This document shows positions 1 through 5,461 of a DNA stretch of 6,363 nt, piece by piece; the first letter of the stretch is position 1; each line of letters begins with the position of its first letter. A program made the translations under genes and the position numbers. The notes below the pieces were generated by a model that saw only the letters and a program-made list of their open reading frames with translations, made no database searches and was not told the DNA's origin. This stretch comes from a bacterium. GTDB taxonomy: Bacteria > Pseudomonadota > Gammaproteobacteria > Burkholderiales > Thiobacteraceae. Where the stretch lies: NCBI GenBank assembly GCA_027438535.1, contig DAIAMA010000081.1, forward strand, positions 1 to 6,363. Direction: 5' to 3'.

Positions 1-1
1 C

Positions 2-85
2 GTATCGGTTCAAGATAACCGCCGCGACGCCAGCTTCTACATCAAGGCCTATAAGCCCTATATGGACGGCACAATCGGTAAATAG
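2..85 (+). CDS. C-terminal fragment of an unidentified protein
   Basis: The window opens inside a plus-strand reading frame that is open from base 2 and stops at TAG 83-85, giving 27 residues ending in YKPYMDGTIGK. Third codon positions are mostly G or C, as in the confident genes here, which supports real coding sequence. The other two plus-strand frames are less convincing; one stops at once (TAA 16-18). The tail is polar and rich in aromatic and basic residues (FYIKAYKPY), with no membrane segment. I do not recognise the family, and too little is visible to assign a function. The next gene starts about 210 bp downstream behind a possible stem-loop terminator, so this is probably the end of a separate transcription unit. 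Confidence 0.5.
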   Translation, partial: VSVQDNRRDASFYIKAYKPYMDGTIGK

Positions 86-108
86 CCGGCACTGAAATAA
101 GTTCAAAT

Positions 109-163
109 TTCAATCCGCAAACGGGAGCGCCGAGACCTGGCAGGCCGGCGTTTTCGGATTGAA
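109..163 (+). terminator. Imperfect stem-loop, possible terminator of the upstream gene
   Basis: Bases 109-117 (TTCAATCCG) pair perfectly with 155-163 (CGGATTGAA). After one C/T mismatch, AAA 119-121 pairs with TTT 151-153. After a bulge, CGCCG 128-132 pairs with CGGCG 146-150 around a 13-base loop. The inner GC stem is followed directly by TTTT (151-154), which fits a weak factor-independent terminator for the gene stopping at 85. The full-length stem has no T-run after it on the plus strand, so it could instead be an intergenic repeat or an mRNA-end hairpin. The pairing is read from the sequence; the role is inferred. Confidence 0.35.
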
Positions 164-282
164 CTCACGATCGAAGTCCCAGTCGAATTTTGTTATGCGA
201 ATAGCGCAATATGTTCATTCAGGCGTTGCTTGGGGAGGCTTGGAGCACTATTTACGGTTAACCCGTATCCCAACCCACACCG

Positions 283-289
283 AAAGGAG
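283..289 (+). promoter_or_regulatory. Shine-Dalgarno site that fixes the HiPIP gene start
   Basis: AAAGGAG at 283-289 is the strongest ribosome-binding sequence in the window and lies six bases before ATG 296. It selects 296 over the in-frame upstream ATG at 230, which would add 22 residues before the twin-arginine signal. Another ATG at 291, in a different frame, is followed after one codon by TGA (ATG ACA TGA) and sits only one base from the Shine-Dalgarno site, so it is unlikely to be used. Confidence 0.75.
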
Positions 290-295
290 CATGAC

Positions 296-613
296 ATGAC
301 ACAGCACGAAACTCCCTCCCCACGCCGAGCATGGCTCAAAAAAGCGTTCGTCATCTCGGTTGCCGCCGCCACCTTGCCAAAATTGGCGTTCGGCGACAGC
401 AAAGCCGCCGTGCATTACCAAGACCATCCCGTTCCGGGGAAAATGTGCGGGATGTGCCGGTTTTTTATTGCGCACGGCGCCACTTCCCCGGGCAAGGGCA
501 TGATGGGATCGGGCATGTCCGGCATGAAGGCTTGCCAGGATGGTTCGTGCCAAGTGGTGGCGGGTGAAATCAGCCCGATGGGTTACTGCACGCTGTATAG
601 TCCGCTGGCTTGA
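296..613 (+). CDS. Tat-exported high-potential iron-sulfur protein (HiPIP-like)
   Basis: This 105-residue protein is probably a periplasmic one-electron carrier holding a [4Fe-4S] cluster of the HiPIP type, passing electrons between membrane complexes and a reductase or oxidase. Residues 8-33 form a twin-arginine signal: SPRRAWLKK, a hydrophobic stretch, then a likely cleavage region near LAFGDS. The mature part has C51-x2-C54 followed by RFF, then C85-QVVAGEISPMGY-C98 and a terminal TLYSP. That matches the family layout of CxxC, a third Cys, and a Gly-aromatic-Cys near the C-terminus. Two things are odd. The segment between the second and third ligands is long and rich in Gly and Met (M69, M70, M74, M77), and there is a fifth cysteine, C80, five residues before C85. 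The start is set by a strong Shine-Dalgarno site. A weak promoter-like pair, TTGCTT 226-231 and TATTTA 249-254 with a 17-base spacer, lies upstream. The physiological partner is not visible; iron, sulfur or photosynthetic-type electron chains are all possible. Confidence 0.85.
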   Translation: MTQHETPSPRRAWLKKAFVISVAAATLPKLAFGDSKAAVHYQDHPVPGKMCGMCRFFIAHGATSPGKGMMGSGMSGMKACQDGSCQVVAGEISPMGYCTLYSPLA

Positions 614-700
614 CTGTTGGCGATACCCAGAATGGGCGCGCGAGTAGCATCAAACTTGCAATGCTCTGGCTGGCGTGATCGGCATCAACCTTAATTCGCT

Positions 701-979
701 TTAGCCTACTCCTTTTCCCAGCCCTTTTTCCAACAACTCGGTCACCACTTCGTTCAACGCGGTTTGGCGTTCCTGGGCCAAGGCCTGCACTTGCTTCACC
801 AGATCGCCATCGAGCTTGACCGCGAACGGCACCAAACCCCGCGCCTGATCGAGCTTGCGTTGTTCGCGCCGGTCTGCGACAACCCCGGCCTCTTTGCCGA
901 AGCGCGCTGGCGTACCGGCCTGCTTGATCTTGCCGCTGATTTTGAGTCCTTTGTTTTTATCCAGATCGGTTTTCTTCAT
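701..979 (-). CDS. Small basic protein with ribbon-helix-helix-like C-terminus
   Basis: This 92-residue protein starts at ATG 979 on the minus strand (MKKTDLDKNKGLKI), with GAGGA nine bases upstream (993-989). The frame stays open further upstream, but that extension would overlap the neighbouring gene and reads like out-of-frame sequence, so I prefer 979. The N-terminal half is lysine- and arginine-rich and probably disordered (AGTPARFGKE, then ADRREQRKLDQ around 35-45). Residues 50-88 read as a short strand (VPFAVKL), a helix (DGDLVKQVQALAQERQ), a turn, and a second helix (ALNEVVTELLEKGL). This resembles the ribbon-helix-helix fold of small DNA-binding dimers such as antitoxins and plasmid repressors. 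I recall similar conserved hypothetical proteins in proteobacteria but have no assigned function. No toxin-like partner lies beside it. It is downstream of the 77-residue gene on the same strand, 88 bp away, and convergent with the HiPIP gene. Confidence 0.75.
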   Translation of the reverse strand: MKKTDLDKNKGLKISGKIKQAGTPARFGKEAGVVADRREQRKLDQARGLVPFAVKLDGDLVKQVQALAQERQTALNEVVTELLEKGLGKGVG

Positions 980-1067
980 GCCGGCATTTCCTCGTTGATT
1001 CGAAACTTGGCATTCTACGCGTGAATAGCGCGGCGCTTCCTGCGCAAACGGGCTTAAGGCGTCTGGC

Positions 1068-1301
1068 TTACTTACGCCCGCCTTGCGGTTGCGAACGGCG
1101 GCTGGCGTACGCCATATCGCGTTCCATCGATTGAGTCTCGACTTCCTCGATCGAGGTCGTCGCATCGCGCCGGGCCGGATCTTGCTGCCACCAGTGCTGA
1201 TAATTGCGTTGGCGTTCGGCTTCGATCTTGGGGTCTTGGCGCATTTTACGTATAAGGGCATCCACTTCGGACTCGTAGGCGCGTCCCGGTTCGTGTTTCA
1301 T
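1068..1301 (-). CDS. Small charged hypothetical protein, possibly DUF3460-like
   Basis: This 77-residue protein starts at ATG 1301 on the minus strand, preceded by a modest purine-rich site (AAAGAGAA). A longer in-frame start at 1358 exists but lacks such a site and would place its N-terminal codons across the divergent promoter region. The protein is hydrophilic, with no signal peptide or membrane segment. Residues 8-40 carry YESEVDALIRKMRQDP followed by a glutamine- and arginine-rich helix and a WW pair (QHWWQQDP). The tail is basic (ASRRSQPQGGRK). The Y-x-S-E start and the tryptophan after a charged helix recall the short betaproteobacterial DUF3460 proteins, but the likeness is partial and judged by eye. 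No function is claimed. It diverges from pyrD and may be cotranscribed with the 92-residue gene downstream. Confidence 0.6.
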   Translation of the reverse strand: MKHEPGRAYESEVDALIRKMRQDPKIEAERQRNYQHWWQQDPARRDATTSIEEVETQSMERDMAYASRRSQPQGGRK

Positions 1302-1329
1302 CGATTCTCTTTCATGAGGGCAGGCGCGT

Positions 1330-1358
1330 AACATAGCGAAACCCGCCGCACACTGCAA
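1330..1358 (-). promoter_or_regulatory. Candidate sigma70 promoter for the minus-strand small genes
   Basis: Reading the minus strand, TTGCAG (1358-1353) and TATGTT (1335-1330) are separated by 17 bases. The -35 matches consensus at three of six positions and the -10 at four of six. Transcription would begin near 1323, leaving a leader of about 20 bases before ATG 1301. The position is sensible and the spacing ideal, but the matches are weak, so this is a candidate only. Confidence 0.3.
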
Positions 1359-1359
1359 A

Positions 1360-1368
1360 TGGTAAAAT
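1360..1368 (+). promoter_or_regulatory. Extended -10 promoter element directly upstream of pyrD
   Basis: TGGTAAAAT at 1360-1368 matches the extended -10 form TGnTATAAT with one change in the hexamer. No recognisable -35 lies 16-18 bases upstream (the region reads AAACCCGC), which fits the extended -10 class, where a -35 is less needed. The hexamer ends six bases before the pyrD ATG (1375-1377), so the usual start-site spacing puts +1 at or within a base or two of the A of ATG. pyrD also has no clear Shine-Dalgarno sequence. Together these suggest leaderless initiation; this is inferred from sequence alone. Confidence 0.5.
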
Positions 1369-1374
1369 ACCCGG

Positions 1375-2403
1375 ATGCTTTATTGTCTGGCCCGGCCGCT
1401 GCTGTTTTCTCTTGATCCCGAGACCGCTCACGATCTCACTTTGCACGCCCTGGCCCGTGCCAAAAGCAGCGGGTTGCTGCAATTCGCCATTCCCACCCTG
1501 CCCGAATGCGCGCCGCGCACGGTGATGGGGCTCTCCTTTCCCAATCCGGTGGGCTTGGCCGCCGGGCTGGATAAGAATGGCGAGTGCATTGCCGGGCTGG
1601 CGGCGCTTGGCTTCGGTTTTCTGGAAATCGGCACGGTGACGCCGCGCCCGCAACCGGGCAACCCGAAACCGCGCATATTTCGTTTGACCGAGGCCAACGC
1701 CTTGATCAACCGCCTGGGATTTAATAATCATGGCGTCGATCATTTGATCGAAAATGTGCGGCGTGCCGAGTATCGCGGCATCTTGGGCATCAATATCGGC
1801 AAGAATTTCGATACGCCGATCGAGCGCGCGGCGGAAGACTATCTGACCTGTTTGCGCAAAGTCTATCCTTACGCCAGTTATGTCACGGTCAATATTTCCT
1901 CGCCCAACACGCAGAACTTGCGCGATTTGCAAGGCGCGGATGCGCTCGATGCGCTACTGGCGCAACTCAAGGCCGCGCAAGCGCAGCTTGCCGACCAGCA
2001 CGGCAAATACGTGCCGCTCGCGCTCAAGATCGCGCCGGATTTGGATGACGCGCAAATTCAAATTATCGGCGAGCGCCTGATGCGGCATAAAATCGACGCC
2101 GTGATCGCCACCAACACCACGCTCGCGCGCGAAGGTGTCGCGCACCTGCCGCATGGCAATGAAGCCGGCGGCTTGAGCGGCGCACCGGTGAAAGAGAAAT
2201 CCACTGCGGTGATACGCGCGCTGAGTGTGAAGCTCGCCGGTGCGCTGCCCATCATCGGCGTCGGCGGCATTTTGAGCGGCGGCGATGCGCGCGAAAAAAT
2301 CGAGGCCGGCGCGCAACTGGTGCAAATTTATACCGGGCTGATTTACCGCGGCCCGGACTTGGTAGCCGAAGCGCTGCAAGCCTTGTGCGTGGAAACCTCT
2401 TAA
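1375..2403 (+). CDS. pyrD: Dihydroorotate dehydrogenase (quinone), class 2
   Basis: This 342-residue FMN enzyme oxidises dihydroorotate to orotate in de novo pyrimidine synthesis and passes electrons to membrane quinone. Length and layout are those of the class 2 family. Residues 1-40 form the amphipathic helical N-terminus that contacts membrane and quinone ([19 protein letters not shown]), followed by the alpha/beta barrel. Visible motifs are [10 protein letters not shown] (61-70, FMN lysine K67), [10 protein letters not shown] (111-120), [12 protein letters not shown] (172-183), LKIAPDLDD (217-225), ATNTT (245-249), GGLSGAPV (265-272), IIGVGGI (293-299) and [11 protein letters not shown] (317-327). 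S176, the second serine of NISSPN, corresponds to the catalytic base of class 2 enzymes; class 1 enzymes use cysteine. No key residue is missing. ATG 1375 gives the standard N-terminus, although no good ribosome site precedes it. It is first in a tight plus-strand gene series, with kup 23 bp downstream. Confidence 0.97.
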   Translation: MLYCLARPLLFSLDPETAHDLTLHALARAKSSGLLQFAIPTLPECAPRTVMGLSFPNPVGLAAGLDKNGECIAGLAALGFGFLEIGTVTPRPQPGNPKPRIFRLTEANALINRLGFNNHGVDHLIENVRRAEYRGILGINIGKNFDTPIERAAEDYLTCLRKVYPYASYVTVNISSPNTQNLRDLQGADALDALLAQLKAAQAQLADQHGKYVPLALKIAPDLDDAQIQIIGERLMRHKIDAVIATNTTLAREGVAHLPHGNEAGGLSGAPVKEKSTAVIRALSVKLAGALPIIGVGGILSGGDAREKIEAGAQLVQIYTGLIYRGPDLVAEALQALCVETS

Positions 2404-2426
2404 CCGCGACTTAGCCTGGGATCGCC

Positions 2427-4316
2427 ATGAACGCTCCGCAACCCGCCGAACAGCAACGCCAGGGTACCTTGGGCTTAGCCGCCGCCGCTATCGGCGTGGT
2501 ATATGGCGACATCGGCACCAGTCCGCTGTATACCTTGAAAGAAGTCTTCGCCGGCCATCATCCCCTGGCCGTCACGTCCGCCAATGTAATGGGCATTTTG
2601 TCACTGGTATTTTGGGCCTTGCTCATCGTGGTATCGCTCAAATACGTGGTATTTATCATGCGTGCCGACAATAATGGCGAGGGCGGCATCATGGCCCTGA
2701 TCGCTTTAGTGCAGCGCGCCGTGCCCGCCAATACCCGGATGAGCTGGTGGCTGGTGGTGCTGGGTATTTTTGGCGCCTCGCTGTTCTACGGCGACGGCAT
2801 GATCACGCCGGCGATTTCGGTGCTTTCGGCGGTGGAAGGCTTGAAAGTGGCTGCCCCGGCGCTGGAATCCCTGGTCGTGCCCCTGTCCCTGGTCGTGTTG
2901 ATTTTTTTATTTGCGATTCAGCGCACCGGCACCCGCCGCGTGGGCATCTGGTTCGGCCCGATCATGGCATTATGGTTTGTCACCTTGGGCGTGCTCGGCG
3001 CATGGCATATCAGCCATACGCCCGAAGTCCTGCTTGCCGTGAATCCGTATTACGCCTTCCGGTTTTTTACCCATCATGGCGTCTACGGCTTTCTGGTGCT
3101 GGGCGCGGTGGTGCTGGCGGTGACCGGTGCCGAAGCGCTGTATGCGGACATGGGCCACTTCGGGCGCCGGCCCATCACGCTGGCCTGGTTCGGATTCGTG
3201 CTGCCGGCGCTGTTGCTGAGTTATTTCGGCCAAGGCGCATTGCTGATTCAAAATCCACAGGCGATATCCAACCCGTTTTATTTGCAAGCGCCCAGTTGGG
3301 CTTTGTTTCCGCTCATCGGCCTGGCCACGGCGGCGACCATCATTGCTTCACAAGCGGTGATATCCGGTGCCTTCTCGGTCACGCGCCAGGCGATCCAGCT
3401 TGGCTACCTGCCGCGCATGCTGACGATACACACTTCCGAACACGAAATCGGGCAAGTCTACATCCCTTTTATCAACTGGGCCTTGCTGCTGGGCATCATC
3501 GGCCTGGTGCTGGGTTTCGGCACCTCCAACCATCTCGCCGCCGCATACGGCATCGCCGTGACCGGCACCATGGCGATCGACACCATTCTGGGCTTTGTCG
3601 TGGTGCTCACGCTGTGGCGCTGGAATCGCTATATCGCCATCGCCGGATTGGTGTGTTTTCTTACGGTGGATCTTGCCTTCTTCATCGCGAACTCCACCAA
3701 GCTGGTGCAAGGCGGCTGGTTCCCGCTGCTGATCGGCTTGCTGGTATTCAGTGTCCTCTCTACCTGGAAGCGCGGCCGGCAAATTTTGTTGCAGCGCCTC
3801 AAAATCGGCGCCATCGCGCTCGAACCCTTCATACAAGGCTTGGTGGCGCATCCACCGGCGCGCGTCGCCGGTACCGCGGTGTTTCTCACCGCCAACCGCG
3901 AAGGCGTGCCGCATGCGCTGCTGCACAATCTCGCGCACAACAAGGTATTGCATGAGCGCGTGATCTTCTTGACCGTACTCACCGAAGACGAACCTTACGT
4001 CCCCGCGGAGAAACGCATGCAGGTAACGGACATGGGCAACGGCTTCTATCGTCTGTATGCCCACTTCGGTTTCAAGGACGAACCCGACGTGCCGGCGGCG
4101 CTCGCGGCCTGCCAGCGTTTCGGGCTCGAATTCAATATGATGCAGACGTCGTTCTTCTTAAGCCGCGAGACCATCATCTCCACCGGCATCCCCGGCATGG
4201 CACCGTGGCGCGAACATCTCTTCATCGCCATGGCGCGCAACGCGGAAAGCGCGATGAGTTTCTTCAAGATTCCCACCAATCGCGTGATCGAACTCGGCTC
4301 GCAAGTGGAAATTTAA
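2427..4316 (+). CDS. kup: KUP-family low-affinity K+ uptake permease
   Basis: This 629-residue inner-membrane protein imports potassium, by K+/H+ symport as known for the family. Length is normal for a bacterial Kup. After a polar N-terminus of about 14 residues come roughly twelve hydrophobic segments up to residue 446, then a soluble C-terminal domain (about 450-629). Family motifs are intact: YGDIGTSPLYTLKEVF (26-41), DNNGEGG (81-87), FYGDGMITPAISVLSAVEG (120-138), TGAEALYADMGHFG (233-246), SQAVISGAFS (308-317), GQVYIPFINW (342-351), AYGIAVTGTM (373-382) and QGGWFPL (428-434). D28, D123 and E236 fall where E. coli Kup has acidic residues important for transport (D23, E116, E229, from memory); the middle one is Asp rather than Glu. 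A short GGGA-type ribosome site precedes ATG 2427. The stop at 4314-4316 is one base from the ald start, so the two are probably translationally coupled. No regulatory element is visible in the 23-bp gap before it. Confidence 0.97.
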   Translation: MNAPQPAEQQRQGTLGLAAAAIGVVYGDIGTSPLYTLKEVFAGHHPLAVTSANVMGILSLVFWALLIVVSLKYVVFIMRADNNGEGGIMALIALVQRAVPANTRMSWWLVVLGIFGASLFYGDGMITPAISVLSAVEGLKVAAPALESLVVPLSLVVLIFLFAIQRTGTRRVGIWFGPIMALWFVTLGVLGAWHISHTPEVLLAVNPYYAFRFFTHHGVYGFLVLGAVVLAVTGAEALYADMGHFGRRPITLAWFGFVLPALLLSYFGQGALLIQNPQAISNPFYLQAPSWALFPLIGLATAATIIASQAVISGAFSVTRQAIQLGYLPRMLTIHTSEHEIGQVYIPFINWALLLGIIGLVLGFGTSNHLAAAYGIAVTGTMAIDTILGFVVVLTLWRWNRYIAIAGLVCFLTVDLAFFIANSTKLVQGGWFPLLIGLLVFSVLSTWKRGRQILLQRLKIGAIALEPFIQGLVAHPPARVAGTAVFLTANREGVPHALLHNLAHNKVLHERVIFLTVLTEDEPYVPAEKRMQVTDMGNGFYRLYAHFGFKDEPDVPAALAACQRFGLEFNMMQTSFFLSRETIISTGIPGMAPWREHLFIAMARNAESAMSFFKIPTNRVIELGSQVEI

Positions 4317-4317
4317 T

Positions 4318-5430
4318 ATGCTGATCGGTGTACCCAAGGAAATAAAAGACGCCGAATTCCGCGTCGGCGTCACGCCCGCCGGTGTGCATAGCCTGGTTGC
4401 CGCGGGTCATGAAGTGCGTGTGGAGTCGCAAGCCGGCGCGGCCATCGGTCATGGCGATGCGGCTTACGCCGCAGCCGGCGCGCGCATCGTGCCGCATGCC
4501 GCCGAAGTATACGCCTGCCCCTTGGTGGTGAAAGTCAAGGAACCCCAGACGGATGAACTCGCCCTGCTGCACTCCGGGCAAGTCTTGTTCTGCTATTTTC
4601 ATCTCGCCGCATCGCTCGAATTGACGCGCGCCTTGATCGAGAAACAAATCATCGCCGTCGCCTACGAAACCGTGACCGATGCGACGGGCGGCTTACCGCT
4701 ATTGATCCCGATGTCCGAGCTCGCGGGCCGCATCGCGGTGCATGCCGGCGCGAATTGTCTGCATATGGCGGCGGGCGGCGCGGGCATTTTACTGGGCGGC
4801 GTGCCGGGCGTGCAGCCGGGCACCGTGCTGGTGATCGGCGCCGGCACGGTGGGTACGCAAGCGGCAAAAATGGCGCTGGGCCTGGGCGCGGACGTCACCA
4901 TCCTGGACGTGAATCTACAACGGCTGCGTTATCTCGACGACGTGTTCGGGCCGCGCCTCAAGACCCGTTACTCCGAAGCGCACGCGCTCGCGGAACTCAT
5001 CCGCGGCGCCGATTTGCTGGTGAGTTCGGTCTCGATTCCGGGCAAACGCGCGCCCAAATTGGTCACGCGCGACATGGTGAAAAGCATGAAACGTGGCGCG
5101 GCGCTGGTGGATGTGGCGATCGACCAGGGCGGTTCCACGGAAACCTCGCGCCCCACCACACACACCGCGCCCGCGTATCTCGAAGAAGGCGTGGTGCATT
5201 ATTGCGTCACCAACATGCCCGCAGCCTGCGCACGGACCGCAACCGAAGCACTGACCATCGCCACTCTGCCGTTCCTGTTAAAACTGGCGCTGGATCCGAA
5301 CGCAGCGTTGCGCGATCGCGCGCCGGGTTTACGCGCTGGTTTGCAACTGTACCGCGGCCATGTGACCCACCCCGGCTTAGCCGAGGATCTCGGCCTGCCC
5401 TATTCCGATCCCGATACGGTTTTGACATAG
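4318..5430 (+). CDS. ald: Alanine dehydrogenase (NAD+)
   Basis: This 370-residue cytosolic enzyme interconverts L-alanine and pyruvate plus ammonium using NAD(H). It allows alanine to serve as carbon and nitrogen source, or regenerates NAD+ in the reverse direction. The N-terminal catalytic domain has MLIGVPKEIKDAEFRVGVTP (substrate-binding R15), VKVKEP (71-76, K74) and YFHLAA (93-98, catalytic H95). The Rossmann domain has VIGAGTVGTQAAKMA (172-186), with D197 at the end of the second strand to hold the NAD ribose. VDVAIDQGG (264-272) supplies the second catalytic residue, D269. Length and motif order match Ald rather than the longer transhydrogenase alpha subunit. The nucleotide-side motif reads NMPAACARTAT (299-309), whereas the commoner form in the family is NMPGAVPRTST; the fold should be unaffected. 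ATG 4318 lies one base after the kup stop with only a weak GTGGAA ribosome site, which fits coupling to kup translation. Confidence 0.95.
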   Translation: MLIGVPKEIKDAEFRVGVTPAGVHSLVAAGHEVRVESQAGAAIGHGDAAYAAAGARIVPHAAEVYACPLVVKVKEPQTDELALLHSGQVLFCYFHLAASLELTRALIEKQIIAVAYETVTDATGGLPLLIPMSELAGRIAVHAGANCLHMAAGGAGILLGGVPGVQPGTVLVIGAGTVGTQAAKMALGLGADVTILDVNLQRLRYLDDVFGPRLKTRYSEAHALAELIRGADLLVSSVSIPGKRAPKLVTRDMVKSMKRGAALVDVAIDQGGSTETSRPTTHTAPAYLEEGVVHYCVTNMPAACARTATEALTIATLPFLLKLALDPNAALRDRAPGLRAGLQLYRGHVTHPGLAEDLGLPYSDPDTVLT

Positions 5431-5461
5431 AAAACTTTCCCCCCTTAACAATGGATGAATC

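Noticed and set aside
230..295. Upstream in-frame extension of the HiPIP gene from ATG 230
   Set aside because: It would bury the twin-arginine signal behind 22 extra residues, whereas ATG 296 has a strong, well-spaced Shine-Dalgarno site and gives a standard Tat leader.
642..667. Small hairpin AGCAT (646-650) / ATGCT (661-665) between the convergent genes as a bidirectional terminator
   Set aside because: Only five pairs with a ten-base loop and no T-run on either strand; too weak to call.
1046..1080. Minus-strand terminator candidate (CGGGC 1049-1053 pairing with GCCCG 1076-1080, then TTT on the minus strand)
   Set aside because: Five-pair stem with a 22-base loop that overlaps the stop codon of the 77-residue gene and has only three Ts; probably chance, and the two small genes may be cotranscribed.
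980..1261. Upstream extension of the 92-residue minus-strand protein
   Set aside because: The extension overlaps the 77-residue gene in another frame, has shadow-like composition, and the internal ATG at 979 has its own GAGGA site and a natural N-terminus.
701..1301. Toxin-antitoxin pair made of the two small minus-strand genes
   Set aside because: The order and the 88-bp gap are unlike usual TA operons, and the 77-residue protein shows no toxin motif (no RelE, PIN, HipA or Fic features).
1312..1932. Minus-strand open frame of 206 codons opposite pyrD
   Set aside because: It is antisense to intact pyrD and runs across the divergent promoter spacer into the region upstream of the 77-residue gene; no family features.
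2747..3955. Plus-strand open frame of 402 codons inside kup
   Set aside because: It lies wholly within kup in another frame; the product is Arg/His/Gly-rich with no membrane or domain pattern, while the kup frame carries all KUP motifs.
3348..4064. Minus-strand open frame of 238 codons opposite kup
   Set aside because: Antisense shadow of a confident membrane transporter gene; composition is His/Gln/Arg-rich without domains.
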